Assembly: GCA_004123355.1 (NCBI GenBank)
Contig: SCHM01000002.1
Span: 5,863,569 to 5,927,568 of the forward strand
Length of the DNA stretch: 64,000 nucleotides
Direction of reading: 5' to 3'
Source of the DNA: Amphirosellinia nigrospora
Taxonomy: Eukaryota; Ascomycota; Sordariomycetes; Xylariales; Xylariaceae
Shown here: piece by piece, positions 48,794 to 62,176 of the stretch
Layout of the letters: each line of letters begins with the position of its first letter
How positions within the stretch are numbered: the first letter of the stretch is position 1
Notes under the pieces: model-generated
What the model was told of the DNA's origin: nothing
Seen by the model: the letters and a program-made list of their open reading frames with translations, nothing else
Databases searched by the model: none
Translations under genes and position numbers: made by a program

Positions 48794-51700
48794 AGCCGAA
48801 GGTGCATCCCATACGTCCGGGATGTTGGTGTAAGGATAAGCAGTAAGATATGAGGAAAGGTAATAGGGGTGGAGGTTGGCGTAGTTAGTATATTGAAGGC
48901 ACCCAAAACCAACAAACAGTCACGCGAAGATCAGGATAGGAAAGTCGGCGACTCAATCCCCCAAGTTAAACAAATTGTAATTTGTTAATTGAATGGAGAG
49001 TTTAAGTTGAAAATTACCAAACTGTGTTTTCTTGAAATCTGCATCGAACTTTAGGAAAACACAAGTTGAAACATCATTTTCAGTCCATTCTCCCGTTCCT
49101 CTAGTCAAGTTGAAATGTGATGATCATGTGTCTTCTTAGACTTAATCTTATGTATAGTTAGACGAGGCTGAGTTAAATTCAGTGTCCGCTTAGTTCCCGA
49201 TAATCACACGTCCTGCGTTCAGAGTAATTACCGAGACCCCTCAATCAGTCAAGTAGCCATGAGGTAGCGCCCACACGCCGTTGAAGTATATGCGCGTACC
49301 TTCGATATGTTCGTCTAAATTCACAACAACGTTGATCTGTTGGTGCTTCAAATAAAGTATGTTGTCTTAAAGAAATCTGCCGAGAGGGCCCCCAAACACA
49401 CCCCTTTATGTGATGGCCGCGCAAGTTCCATGACGACTTGGAGTGGCTGAGACAGCGGAGAATTAAAAAACAAGACGTTTAGTCTTTTTAGCTCGGGATG
49501 GCCGATAACCAACGAATGAAGACAGTCTCAAGCAGAGCCTCTCTCGTTGTTGAAAAAAAATCTAATTAGACTCTTTCTAAGACATGGTTGGGGGTCCCGG
49601 CGGCTAGCCGTCGAGGTAAGGGATATGCATCGTCACACCACCGTACGTGCCTGAGACCTAGGTCCTGCATATCATGTAATATCATCATTCATCATCATAC
49701 GAATGCAAGACTTCATTCTTTGTGTGTGAGGCTTCGGGTCTCAGCTGGTCCGGGATTTTATTTTGCCTGATCTTTCTAAGACACGAGCGAGCCTTAGACT
49801 GCTAGGTCAGGAGGGAGGGAGGTAGACGGGCTGCCTCTACGGCTAGGATGAATCAATCAGCGGAGAACTGGACAGAGCCGCAACCGATTTTTCCCCCAAA
49901 AGGGGTTTCAAAAAGGGTTTTAATAGAAACACAACTAGGTGGCTAAATGTAAAAACTAAAAAACGCTTGGATAGATCCGAATTCCCAGTTCTCAGCCCCT
50001 GAAATCTCCCTCCCTTACTTGCTATACATACATACGAACCGAGCCCCTATTGGCCAGAACCGCACGAACGCCAGCCGCACTACTTCACTATCTGGAAGCG
50101 GTGTAAAGTGAGGCTCTTCGGATGTTTAATCTGTGGAACCCCCACCTGGCCTAACAGGCGGTGAACAAACATCTTTCCCGAGCCCTTGTTGCAGGTATAA
50201 TATTACATTGAGTTGCACGGTTATTTGGTGGTGGCGGCGAGGCAAGGTCGTATATGCAAGAGACGTTTGCTGTAAGGGCGGGAACTTAATACTTAGGTTC
50301 GGTTCGTATATAAGGGTATAGTCATTTGATAATTTACGTTTTCTCTGGGTTGCGTGTTCTCTACTCTTTTTAGAATTGCGGGTAGAGGGTCTTGTAAAGT
50401 TGTCGGAAGATGTATGGGTGGCAATGCTGTTGTCATGGGTATTGACGTATGCGCCGTTTGAGTTTTGCGGCATTCTTAACAACCCTAAATAATGATGCTA
50501 TACAAACGCCTGCCCCTTACTTCCCTCTATCGAAGGCGGTTGCGTAGTTTATAAAAGTATCGCCGAAAACTTAGTACTACTTGTTCACCTAGCCATGCAC
50601 CATGTCCCTTAGGTTTCATTGCTGTTTTATCGTTTGGGATACAGTGATAAGGAAAGTAAAGATAAATGCAAAAATATGACGTTTTGAGTTTGCTAGTTGG
50701 AGAGTTCGAGACTATGGGGCTCAAGTTTGATGAACATAGAGCGTCAGGAGCCCCGTCCTTGTGGTACGTAATAGACACTTGTTGTCAAGTGAAGGTCTCC
50801 AAAACTACCCTCGTGGGGACTATTTAGATGTAGACAGTGACTCCCTTGTCTAAATTTGCGTGTCTAGGGTTAGACAGATAGAATTTTAAGTTTTATTTGA
50901 ACGCCATTCCTTCGTCGGCAGTCCTAGTTTTGGCTCGCTAGACGGGTGTTGGTGGTCACGACGGCCATACAACGGGGTATCAATTGAGGTTGGCAAAGGT
51001 TCCTTGACGAATTTTTTCGTAGTCTTTCGGGTACATAGTTCAAGAGATGATAAACTTGAGATGGTGTTGTGCTTGGACGAGGTTAATACACCAGTAGGGT
51101 TACTCAGGACATCCGTAGTCTTGACGTTTCCGAGATATCGATAGTATAGTTTTCTGGTCTATTTTGCGTCCTAAATTAAATTTGTTAGCATCAAAGTAGG
51201 AAACCAGAGCAATTGAATTATCATCGCTAGCAAAGATATTCTAATTAGTAACAGAGTTGGTTTTTGTCGTTTTGATTGAGAATGGATAGCTTAGTTTAGT
51301 CTTAAGAGAGTTGGTGGCTTAGGCTTATGGACGTTGAATCTCTCGTATAGGAGAACGAATCGACAATAGATAGTTGAAATGCAACCATCCGAAGCATATG
51401 ATAGGGGCAGGAGAATGCTATGTCTTTCTTGGCAGTTTTATATGGTCGTAATCAAAGAGTCGAAAAATAAACTGTCGCAGTAAGTTATCGTTTGTTCAGC
51501 CCAAGAAAGGGGTAACAAGTAATAGGTCTGGTTACAATCGGCAGAACGTTACGAGTTTGTGTAGGGATAATGTCCAGTATATTTACGCCCCATCAACGTA
51601 AATATAAACCTGCATATTCGTGTTTACTCCACAGAATCCAACCTGTATGGTAGAGCGACGGATATTGCAAGTACATAGACGTGAGAATAAATGTGTCATA

Positions 51701-54700
51701 GGAGGGGTAGAGGTGCGTTAGTCTTGCTGACTTCTACAGTAGTATAATTACGGATTGAACGGTTAACAACGATTTCTCAGCTTCCACATCAATTAGTAAT
51801 TTACCAACGGTTGTCCAGCGAGTATAGGGTCGCCGAGCTAGAAAAGGGATTAGTCAATAGTACAAATCCAAACATCGGAAGGAGGTCTTGTGACGGAACG
51901 AGCCGCAACTGTCTTAAAAAATTCTAAAATATCCCTAGATGGCTTCTTCCATAGCACCCGTGACAAAATTCTCCGAAAATAAGGTTGAGCTGTAATGGTT
52001 TGGAATACTCTGTTCAGTGATAGCCAACTCCGAACGGGAACGAGCGGCAGCATTGTCATGTCCAAAAATACGACTATGACCACGGAGCAAGCACCAGAAC
52101 CGACACGCCTAAAATCCACGTGAGGGAAAAAGTAAACGGATCAGAGCCAGCCGGCGGGTCCCGTAGTTCGAGAGAAGGAATGGCTGATCTAAACAAGATT
52201 AGGCAATGACGGACCGCATGTAAAACGTTGGCCACACACCCATTGTCAGACTGAAGGCATTAAGAGAGAGAGAGAGAGAGACAGGAGGGAGGGAGCATTT
52301 GTCAAGAATACCATCTAAAAAAAATCCTGCAGACTGCCTCTACCAAACCCTTGGAACCATTAGGACCGAAAACTGAAAGAGAACCGAAATTCGCCGGATC
52401 TTCTAGCGTGGTTGATTAGTAGAGAGAGACCCTGTTGTCTAGATCGACCGCCTCTGCAGACTTAGCAGCGATGGGAATCCTTCACGAGAGACGGCATTCG
52501 TACCGTCACTTGTTGCCCGATCCCTATACAACGCTCCAGTGAAACCAAAAAACGCGGGATTTCGTCATAAAATTCGAGGTTGGTCAGATTAGATACCGAA
52601 GCCTAGTTACGTTGCACGGAAAGTTATATATATATCAGTATGAGTACTTTTATATCAAAGTGCTACCTCCCGGCGACACGATGCAACCGAAGTATGTGGA
52701 TGGTGGTACTAGGGGTAAGCTTTCGGCATTGCATTGATGAGTTGTCCTTTAATAACACCGATCATGCCGTGATTCGATATACCGGGAGGCTGCTTCTTCT
52801 AATACTCTATTGTTTGTTATCTTACGTCCCAGGTTTCCCAAGATAGTAGTGCTAGGTCAAAGGTTATACCTCACCGCTCTCGGACAAGGACCAATCACGA
52901 GTATGTTTTGTGAAAGAAAGACTTGCTATTAGCCTTACATACGAAGTTCATTGTGATGATCAACAAGTCCCCGCGACGTCGACCAGAACGCGGCCGTACC
53001 ACGTTCTTTGCACAGCCATGCTCTGACGCGCGTGGTGAGTTGGCATAAGCAGACGGTCTGATTCTGGGCCGCTGGGTCTTCGAAAGTGTAGATACCGTCG
53101 CACTCAGGGGCCAAACATATAACATGACCTACTGGTATTATCCTTCGCTGTTTACCCCGGGCCGCAAGCCGGCAATGGAATGGACCCACAACGGCCGTAT
53201 GTCTTCGCGCTCCATCGGGTCGTTCATCGCTGACCGAGGTCTTTGGGGGCTGCGTGATAACTAAGACACGGTCAACAGTTCGTGAGACTTGGATCCCACG
53301 TGTTCCAAGGCGAGACATAGCTGTGTTTCTATAGTGTTCGTGGAAGGAGGGTGCTTCATTACCATCCCTCGTGGCGGCAGATCAGAGTCGGAGCGGTCTG
53401 GGTGCGGAAAGGTAGTATATACCCCTCCAAAAGGGAGCATTCAATGTGGAATTATTGTCCCTTCACTAGCCAGTCATGACTAACCTGAATCCTTCCAAAT
53501 CGCGTGGTTCCTATCATCTATTTGAACCGCAAAATCAGATAGCTAGAGCTTCATAGTGTAACATCGAATGCGTGCTGATGGGAACCCCTGCGTTGAGCCG
53601 CGCGAAAGGAACATTCTGACCTGTCACTTCGGCCCGTGTTGAATGTGTATATGATAGGACAATCGTTGAATGTAGTCCGATCCGCGTCGTATCTTAGCTG
53701 GTTAGTGTCCCGTCAATAGAGCAACGGTCAACACCAGCGACGACAGCCGCCAATGAGGCAGGCAATGCCGAGAGATCTGGATGGACGTGCGTAACCGATT
53801 GAATTCGCCTAAATGGAGCATACTACCTACTGGGGAGTAGGGAGGTATATCGCTCGTCCACGTGGCTTCCAGCACGAGCAACTAGCGACGATCTAAGAAT
53901 AACATATGAGACACAATCCTTTCACAGATCACGCGAGGCTCGAACTAGACAGATCAATGTGCGTATGTGCATATGCATACTGCGGACTAGGTATAGTTCG
54001 AGCAGGTTGTGGTTGACGTAGATGGCCGCCTCCTCCTCAACCACTACGCTTTTGCCTTGACGGATAACGGCTAACCAGGGTCTGCTTTTGTCCACCGCAT
54101 TAACGAGTTCAGCTCCAAAAAGTTGGCGCTGCTGATGTGCGTAGGCTCGCTTGCTTCGGAGAAAGTCCGTCTGCGCTACCCTCTCACTTGCCCCGATGGG
54201 GTCATCGGTTCAGACGGTTGACGAATATATAGTGGCGTATAATACTTGCGGATTGCTCGGACGGAGGCTGAGAGATTCATAATAAGTACTTTTTTGGGCA
54301 GCTAAACATTGAGCCTCTTCGGGGCCGCCTGCGATGGGCGCGGTGATTGATGACATGTTGACATGAAATTCATCGGCTTCGCCAAGGTCCATGACGCGGA
54401 TTCATTTGATTTGCTTACCTTATGGAGTATGTATTTTGCTTAGAGCCTCAGCTGCTCTCGCCTCGTTCTAACAATAACATTATTATTATCTACCACGCGC
54501 GCAGCGACTACTTGGGCCGGCCTCGTGCTGTAAGGGTATCGATGGCACCAGGAGCACTCCGTAATAATTGAACCCGGATCAAACGTTGACAAATCCAAAT
54601 CCGGTCATCCTTGACGGGGATTTGTCCTCGCGGAGGTCTCGTCGTCACTCGTGGTGGCTTGCCACTAAGGGAAAACAAGAGCTCGTGCGGTGATCCTGTT

Positions 54701-55479
54701 CTTCTCTCTCTCTCTTCCCGATCTGTGATGGCCCCTGCATTTTTTAGTCAAGCGTCTTCTAATGCGCTAACATAGTATATAAACCGCCGAACCAGCCTAC
54801 GCCGAACGCAGTAGGGCGTTGTGGGTGCCGAAAACGTGGAAATGGGGACCCTAAGCGTTCTGTAAACTGCAATGCTTTAACAAAGGAGGATTCAGTAACC
54901 CTTGCGACCATGTCTCAGAAACCCTGTGCATCGTGGCCTCCAGGAATCTTGCAGCTGAGGTTGCTTGACCCTCACTTACGGAACTGGTGCAACGTGCTCG
55001 TCAGCCATGGCTCGCTTGGCAAATCCTACGCTGAGAAACTAGCCCAGCAAGGGGGTGTAGCCGTAGCAAACAAGTCACGATTAGTACCTCTGTTGGGCCC
55101 AACAAGTCCATGCAAGGTTCTTTCGGGGCTGTGGTCTTGTTGTCAAGGGCCTGTGTGTTCATTGAAAATAATAATAAACTAGACGCGATGATTAGAAAGC
55201 TTCGTTTGAGAAGTGCTATATATGACCAGGGAAACCGCAACTGTCCAGGTCCTGGCAAATAATAAGGTTTGAGCATCCACACCGAGCATCTATCTGGTTT
55301 ATCCAAGAACCCTATTAAGAAACTATCAGACTCATACATCGTTGTACTTGGTTACAGTTCGACTTCACCGGACGCGGCATTGAGTATTTAAGTAATTAAG
55401 TCTTCTACTCAACGTAACTGAATTATAATTCCTTATTATTTTTTCGAGGGCCTGGAAGCACCGGACGGGAGCACGCACG
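48794..55479. other. 6.7-kb gene desert
   Basis: No protein family, tRNA or rRNA recognised on either strand. It holds an AG microsatellite (52263-52281) and many short closed frames. The largest open frames (for example 52935-53318 minus, 54910-55182 plus) have no recognisable motif. Some minus-strand stretches between 50.1 and 52.1 kb look vaguely coding but not enough to name. Confidence 0.45.
52263..52281. repeat. AG dinucleotide microsatellite
   Basis: About nine AG units within the gene desert, followed by a G/A-rich tract. No gene context. Confidence 0.85.
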
Positions 55480-55958
55480 ATGCCATCGCACGCCATGTCT
55501 ATCAACAACTTGTGCAATGATTACCAGCAGGACTACACACAAGAAGACTATTCCTCACATCCGAACTGGGCAACGCCTGACGACTGGGACGCACACCAAG
55601 AAACGATTCGGCGTCTGTATCTGGAGGAGAAGAGACCGCTGAAAGATGTCGTCGTAATAATGGAGACCAACTATGGGTTTCGCGCTACGTACGTTTTTGT
55701 TCTTTAGTATTTCTATTCTTGGGGTTACAATGCGCGCTATTATACAGTGCTTATCTTGGCCTTTCCCCGCAGAATGTCAAATTCTAGTGTATAGGCCTGA
55801 GGGTCGTCGGGGGGGCCCTGTTCGGTCCCGATTAATTGTCTCCAGTAACGAAAATTCATAGCTGACCAAGAGACTTGTCTTATTCCAGTGCCAAAATGTA
55901 CAAGACGCGGCTCGCCAAGTGGAAGATGTTGAAGAATCGACCTCGCGGCGGGCATTGA
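55480..55958 (+). CDS. Minimal Clr5-domain protein
   Basis: Two exons, 55480-55688 and 55889-55958, encode 92 residues. The middle carries the Clr5 domain: WDAHQETIRRLYLEEKRPLK, DVVVIMETNYGFRAT and, after the intron, AKMYKTRLAKWKMLKN. The domain is fungal, related to fission yeast Clr5, and mostly found at the N-terminus of longer proteins of unknown function, some with ankyrin or TPR repeats. Here the frame stops 6 residues after the domain (RPRGGH). The splice ends are canonical and the phase matches, which supports a real intron of 200 bases. The gene stands alone in a gene desert. It may be a genuine short form, or the 5' end of a longer gene whose rest is lost or out of frame. Confidence 0.7.
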
Positions 55959-56040
55959 GTCTTCATCACATACACGAAGGTTATAGAGGGATTTGGGCGG
56001 GAATGGAGAAGGGAGACAGAGGAAAGGGGGTGTTGTTTAA

Positions 56041-56760
56041 GGAGCAAGAAAGACCAGAGCAGAGCAAAAGCCGAGCCGAGCCCAGCATAGCAGAGCAAAG
56101 CAGAGCATTTGCTATTGATCGATCGCTACTCTACATTTCCGTCCGCGTCCGCGCGTCAGCTTTGGCCGATGTCGAGATTCCCAATGCCCTCCACTTCTTC
56201 TTCCCCCCCCTTACATCGACCCCGTCTCAAACGGTCGGAAGTCAAGTCAATCAATCCCAACATGCGACAGCAGTTTCGACTTTGTTCAGCCAAACTCATG
56301 TGCCGGGGAGGGACCTAGGCATCTAGGGAAATCGGACTAACACCCCGAGTGTCTGTCCCCGGCCTTCGCTCGCTCGTTTTACCTACCTACTCACTCGTTT
56401 ATTCATCATTCGACCGTTCGCTCACTTGCTTGTTTGCTCGCTCGCTCGTCTGCTTGCTTGCTGGGTCACAGCCTTGGTTCTGATGCTGATGCTGATGCTG
56501 TTGCTGCTGCTATTGCGTGCGCCGCGCCGCGCCGCGCATTCTGTCTCGCCGATCTGTCATTCCCGAGGCTCTGTTGGTTGGTTAGTTGGTTGGTTGGTTA
56601 GAAGAATAATTGTCATGTCGAAGCGAGCTGGCTGGCTGGCCAGGGGCAAAGAGAGGGGCAGCGGTGCATCATGCGTCTCTGCGGCCGGGGAGCGATTCAT
56701 TAGCTGAAGCAGGTTCAGCTCGTGCCGCCGCCGTGCAGCTGGTTGGTTGGCTGGTGATGA
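56041..56760. repeat. Microsatellite-rich block
   Basis: Several simple repeats sit together: AGAGCA/AGCCG-type units (56,050-56,108), CTCG/CTTG tetranucleotides (56,391-56,462), CTG/ATG trinucleotides (56,480-56,511), CGCCG units (56,519-56,537) and GGTT tetranucleotides (56,574-56,600 and again near 56,738-56,752). Such tracts slip during replication; the cluster suggests a non-coding or leader function rather than protein. Confidence 0.75.
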
Positions 56761-57059
56761 CGAAGAATGGGCGGGGGTTCAGTGTGACGCAGTTCGCCAA
56801 GTCTATACACTAAGTTGGTCGATGTGACATCGTTGTTGGGAACCTTCATATGCAGTGAACCCGGTTGACCACCTCGAATTGCGGCCGTATGCGGCGCCGA
56901 CGTGGTGGGACGACGTTGTGTATCTGTATCTGTTATCGATGCGGCTGGAGTACGCCATGTTGGGTCTGGGTTGACGGCCATCTGTAATAACAAGCGAATA
57001 CTGTAACATAAGACTATGCATGTAGGAACTGTAAAGTTCTTTTATTGATCTTGCATGGG

Positions 57060-57099
57060 CGATCCCCCGCGTGCAGCTCTCAGCTGCGGTGCGGGATCC
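57060..57099. repeat. Imperfect GC-rich inverted repeat
   Basis: GATCCCCCGCGTGCAGCT and AGCTGCGGTGCGGGATC are near reverse complements, separated by a CTC loop. It could fold as a hairpin in RNA or act as a terminator, but no gene ends just before it. Confidence 0.6.
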
Positions 57100-60000
57100 T
57101 TGTCCTGGTTTACTTGGTGATTAAAACCCCAATCAATAGTCTAGCGCCAATACTGTAGTATTCCAATGTATGTATGCTCTAACTATCTACTTGGTGAGCG
57201 GCGCCGTCCGTGAATATTGAAGTCGATACCCAATACTTGGGTTGAAGGACATGTTTTCCTCGCAAATTACGTGTCGGCTCGCCTCAAGGTTTGAGCATAG
57301 CGTCACGGTCGGTCTGGAACTTTGGATGCGACCCATCGTTATACAGACATCTACACCGACATAGAACCTTTTGCCGGCACACGTGAGCTCCGTCAGAGGC
57401 GGCGTGAAACAACGGCGAATGCTACTCATCACGTGTTGTTTCAAAATGGGAATATAGCCAATAGGCGATTTGTCTTCCACCCGTTGACGAACTGACTGTT
57501 ACGCATGCGGAACTCTGGCCGGCCAAGGACAGTTCACGCGACTTCTTCTGGTCTGCATGGTGCAAACTAGGTAGGTAGACTATAGCTGATCTTACCGCAG
57601 CCAACCTTGGAAACTTTACTTGGAAATACCATGTACACTGTAAAGAGCTGTGCCACTCACGTGCAGCGCATGTGTGCTGTCGACCCTGTTACTACCTCAG
57701 AAACGTGCGAGCGTTACATTCTGGACCAACACCCCTGCGGACGGTGATGCACTATAACTTGCCTCGTCGTTGAGAATTCGTTGTTTAACCCATCCTTGCG
57801 TCTCAAACCTGCCACTAAGGTAGGGAGCCAATACAAGGTTTTCAGATCATGGGTGAAAACATGCGTCATGTTGAGGGCTACTATTTAAACTCACGGGCCT
57901 TTTTTCCCTTTTGGTATCGAATGTCCGTCATCTCCATATCTGCTTGTACTATAGGGTCTTCACCCTGCTGGACTTGGGGCCGAATCTGGGTTTAAGATTC
58001 GCGCCCGGTAGATCAATAGGCGCAAGTGTATACATAACGATGCATGGGTTCATGCACAGATCATGTATGTAATAAGTAAGCAGGTTATCACATTATATTA
58101 TAGGGACTGAGCCAAGGTAGGACTGACGAGCGGCTTTGACTTGACGTAGCCCTTCTCGACTCCGGTATATACTTTCATTTTTGTAACTTGACAAGCATTT
58201 GAAGCCGATGGGGCATCACGGATCGCATGTCCGGTAGATATCGTCATCTGCTCACCACCACCGCAACCTAGTCTATTATAGGCCAGAGTACGGGCGGCCA
58301 TGCTCCGATCGTCTGCTAAGATAGCGGCAAGGGCCGGAGAATCAGGGGGTTGGCATGGGTAGATGTCCGCTCTACTTATCCTAGATTGCGCTACAAACCT
58401 TGTTGCTTCTATTTCGCCATTGAACCCGATGCGCAACCGTGGCTTCTTGGCTTTTGGACTTGGCACCTTGATGAGCCTGCCTGCCGTGTGCTTGCTCCGT
58501 CTTACATACGCCTGCGACGACTTGGACCTGGCGAAGGTTTTCCCACATGCCGTCAGCAAGCCGGAGTTGCGAAGGATCAAAGGATTAAAATTCTGGTGAA
58601 CGTGGGTACGGGCTCAAGGCAGCACCGAGCTGACCAGTGGGCAAGCGGGCAAAAAAAAATTGGATGGGGTGTCCGTATATTCCGACGAAGGCCTACCAAA
58701 CCTCAAACGATGACATGATAGACGAGGCTAAGCAAGGTCCGGGGAGTTTCAAATAAGTCCGAAGCTTGCTGCTTGTTCGTCTCACCTCGCAAAGGATGAG
58801 CGTCTCGATTAGGAAAATGTTGGGCTGAGGGGACCAACGATATCCGAACCACGAACAATTCTAACCTCAGAAGCGCGATATCTCGGTCTGGAGCCGCCAG
58901 AAGCAAGGAAGCAGCACAAGAGACACGACTGAGTTGCAACGACGTTACATGGCCTCCACCTAATGCTGCTGCTTCCAACCCTTGTACGAGGTGAGACCTA
59001 TCGTTGGCAATGCGTTAACTCCAACTTTCCTTGCAACAGCCCTACCTGTTAGTGTAGAGGCTGACTCGGTAGGTATCGCGAAGTACACTGCTTCCTTGCC
59101 CTGAAAATTTCTAACATTAGAAAAAACCACGCATTAGCATGGTCGACTAGTTGAACGCTAACCCAGGAGGAATCCATGTTAGTGCGCGGGGTTTTATTCG
59201 GGCTGGCATCTGAAATTCGACACAACGGCTTTTTGGTCTCGTTCTCTTTCTTCGTTTCCTTTCCTGTTTCTGGTAAGGTTCTGGAAGGAATTGGGACGAG
59301 ACGCTAGAAGCTTTGTCAGCTCCACTCGGTTTGAGGAGACTGAAACGAGGTTCTAATGAGGATCTTAGAGAGCCAGACCCTCTTCTCTTTTGGAACATTC
59401 CTTATTTGGACGGGATGTGTCCCTAGTGATACGCCCAGAACGTCTACCTTGAAGCCGACCCAGTTGCATAATTGCCTAGTTTAGACATCATTGCGACGTG
59501 GAGAGCTTTACAGACTAGGTAGGTGGTCAAGTGCGAGAATTGACATTGCCTTAGTTAGGATACGAATTCGGCACCGGCCTGAGCCCACGCGCTACCTTAA
59601 TCAATAAGGGATCGATATATTACATGATGACCCCATCAGCCTCACTTTACGAGACGGTAAATCTCAGCCTTATGAGTCTTGGGACGCGGGTAACGTGCAT
59701 GATTGCGAATGCATGTCAGATGCGGAAATGCTACTACCACCTTCCTCTGCGACGCAATCAATCATTCACTAATTACAAGTATTCATGCTTAGTCCTACGT
59801 GCCGGAAAAAGGCGGGGTCTCAATATTCGAGATGAATCATCAATCCGACTTAGATTCTGAGAACGGAGGCGCCGTGCATTTCTTTCGTATGGGAGCCCTA
59901 ATTAGAACAGATGGACCACCGGTTCCATAGAACAGGTCGCGTGCGTTCGTAAAGCGAACTGCGGCGTTGTCAGCGCATTATCGGACTTAATGTCGTCCAG

Positions 60001-60254
60001 GCTGCTCAGAGGGTTGTTCGATTATGGACTATTCTCACGATGTGTGGCACGGAATCCAACGAAGCACCCTTTAATACGGTGGTCGGAAGGTCGGTACCAA
60101 GGAGTGGGAAGAGGCATCATCCCAAAGCGGACGGGCCAGCTGAGCGAATCGAGGCTGTCTAGTATAACCTGAAACGGAAACAGGGCTGGTCCTGCTGAAT
60201 CAGCCCCAAAGTGTCAAGTCAGCTTGGCGAGCTAAGCCTCTTTCCATCGTCTTA

Positions 60255-60282
60255 AGCTTAGCTTAGAGAGCTAAGCTAAGCT
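60255..60282. repeat. Perfect 12-base-pair palindromic hairpin
   Basis: AGCTTAGCTTAG at 60255-60266 is the exact reverse complement of CTAAGCTAAGCT at 60271-60282, with loop AGAG. A further GAGCTAAGC copy lies ~30 bases upstream. No neighbouring gene explains it. Confidence 0.9.
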
Positions 60283-60388
60283 CTTCATCTCTTCTCTGGC
60301 GCTTCTTCGCAAGTCCTTCCCCGTTCCTTCTAGAAGTTCTGACACGCGACGCCACTTAGATCATTTCGGGCACACGAGCGAAAGGAAA

Positions 60389-60401
60389 GGGGGGGGGGGG
60401 G
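60389..60401. repeat. 13-base G homopolymer
   Basis: A run of about 13 G, set in a purine-rich tract. Its exact length is probably unreliable given the homopolymer errors elsewhere in the window. Confidence 0.8.
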
Positions 60402-62115
60402 AGGAGTGAGCCTTTGACAGATCTGGTTCCATCAATGCATGCACACCTCTCCTCCTCCTGTCCTGTCCTGTCGTCTCCTGCGTGGGGAATGTCAAATGTC
60501 AGCGCGCCACAATAAGGCCCACTACCAAGGGTCGTTGATGAAATATCACGGCCGGCTTGCCTATGCGGTCTAGCCTGCTTGCTTACTTTGTCGTGTATAC
60601 CTGAAAAAGACGTGGAGATGGCGCTATCGACGAGTATTGATGATACCACGAATATCATATTTCGATTGGCGTCAGCTAACCTACGACAACTACCCTATCC
60701 TCCTCCTGCGAGGCGCAAGATACTTAGCAGATTCACGAAAGCTTGGTTCTCGATGATTTGTCCGAGAAGTACTATACATGGCGTTATATTATGTGGCGCA
60801 AGGACCTAAGACGTATTCGTAAAAAGTCCCGTGCAACCGATTTCCTACTGTGTCGAGTTGTCTGCTACCTTCGTGTGACTACAAGGTACCTTACATATAC
60901 GATAGTAAGCAGGCGGGAGTACCATACATGAGATGGCGTGGGTTAGGAGAATATTATGGCAACTACCCAAGTCGACGCAGATCGGAGAGCCGATATAGAA
61001 TTGTAGACGGACACTTTTTGCTGTATATATCTTTTCATATTATGATTTCAGGGCTGAAGACTAACTGGATACAAACTCGGTTGTTTGGAACCTTACTTCA
61101 TGTAGATGTCCATCGTCATGCACCACGCCGTTTAAGTAAACCCTCTCCATAGCACAATCCTACCGAAATCAATGTCAGAGGCTTGGCACTCTTTTTTCGC
61201 CTGATGTATATGACAGGAACGTCCCACGCATTGAATATTGTTTCTTTTTCATCTTCGCCTGATCGATAGTATGATATGGGCTGAAAAAAATCCATTGATG
61301 TGACCACCACGTGGTTCTTTTAAATAGCCCTACCTAACACCCGACTCTTACCTTACCGCTATCTGGATACTTCGGTACACTAGACTACTTAACTCCAACG
61401 GCTTTTGTCTTCGTGTGCCTTCTTAACCCGACCGCCCGGCGCACCCCCTTAATCGAAAGGTCCTTTTGCTCACGCCGCATGGCGATGCAACCTCGTGCCT
61501 AACAAACATTTGACGCTCTCGTCATATTGAACCTATTGCTTCTTCTTTTCGCCATCCTTCAAAGTGGCAAACATGATGATTACATGATTTATTCTGGCTG
61601 GCATTGACCCTATTGCTGTTGGCATTGTTTGCTCTCCCTGATGCTATTATTATCTGCCCGCTCTCCTACTCTCGGGCATTCCCGACCGTGATTGCACTGA
61701 GATGGAGAGGTAGCCAGCCGACCGCGGCAAGGGCGGCGTTTTGTAAAATACGTAAGGCACAGGTGGGCAAGCAAGCAAGCAGGCGCAAACGAATGTGGAA
61801 TAAATTGCGAATGAAACCGGCCAACAGGCAAACAAAAGAACTCCGTCACCATACCCGTGTGTGACTGATTGATTGAAGTAGGACTCAAGTGGCTGGTCGT
61901 TGATGTTGTTGGTTTCTGTTCAATCCTATTATTCTATGGATCCCTTTTCGTCGATCCTGTGGGGTATGCTTGTTCCCACTCTCATCTTGCATCAAAGCGG
62001 CAGTGAGGTTAATAATTAAGTAGAAAGAGATGAAAGCGAGCTTATTATGGATGTATATAGATTGATTATCGATTGATTATGTAGACGGGTAAGCAATGTT
62101 AGGTCAACCATGTCG

Positions 62116-62176
62116 CGGATCCTCGGTAACCCTTTTCGCTCACCTTTAGGTGGTTGTAGCTTGAGGCGAGGATCCG
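62116..62176. repeat. Inverted repeat with nested hairpin
   Basis: CGGATCCTCG at 62116-62125 pairs perfectly with CGAGGATCCG at 62167-62176. The 41-base loop contains a second perfect small hairpin, CACCT-TT-AGGTG. The pattern suggests a folded RNA or a foldback element, but it lacks tRNA consensus boxes. Confidence 0.75.

Noticed and set aside
50100-52120. Minus-strand stretches that look faintly coding and made me consider an old retroelement.
   Set aside because: I could not find any ordered set of family domains or terminal repeats, so there is no support for naming an element.
52935-53318. 127-codon minus-strand open frame.
   Set aside because: No motif, no splice or promoter context and no sign of conservation; treated as chance.
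58098-58718. Overlapping open frames on both strands (160 and 122 codons).
   Set aside because: Neither shows a recognisable domain and they exclude each other; more likely chance in moderately GC-rich DNA.
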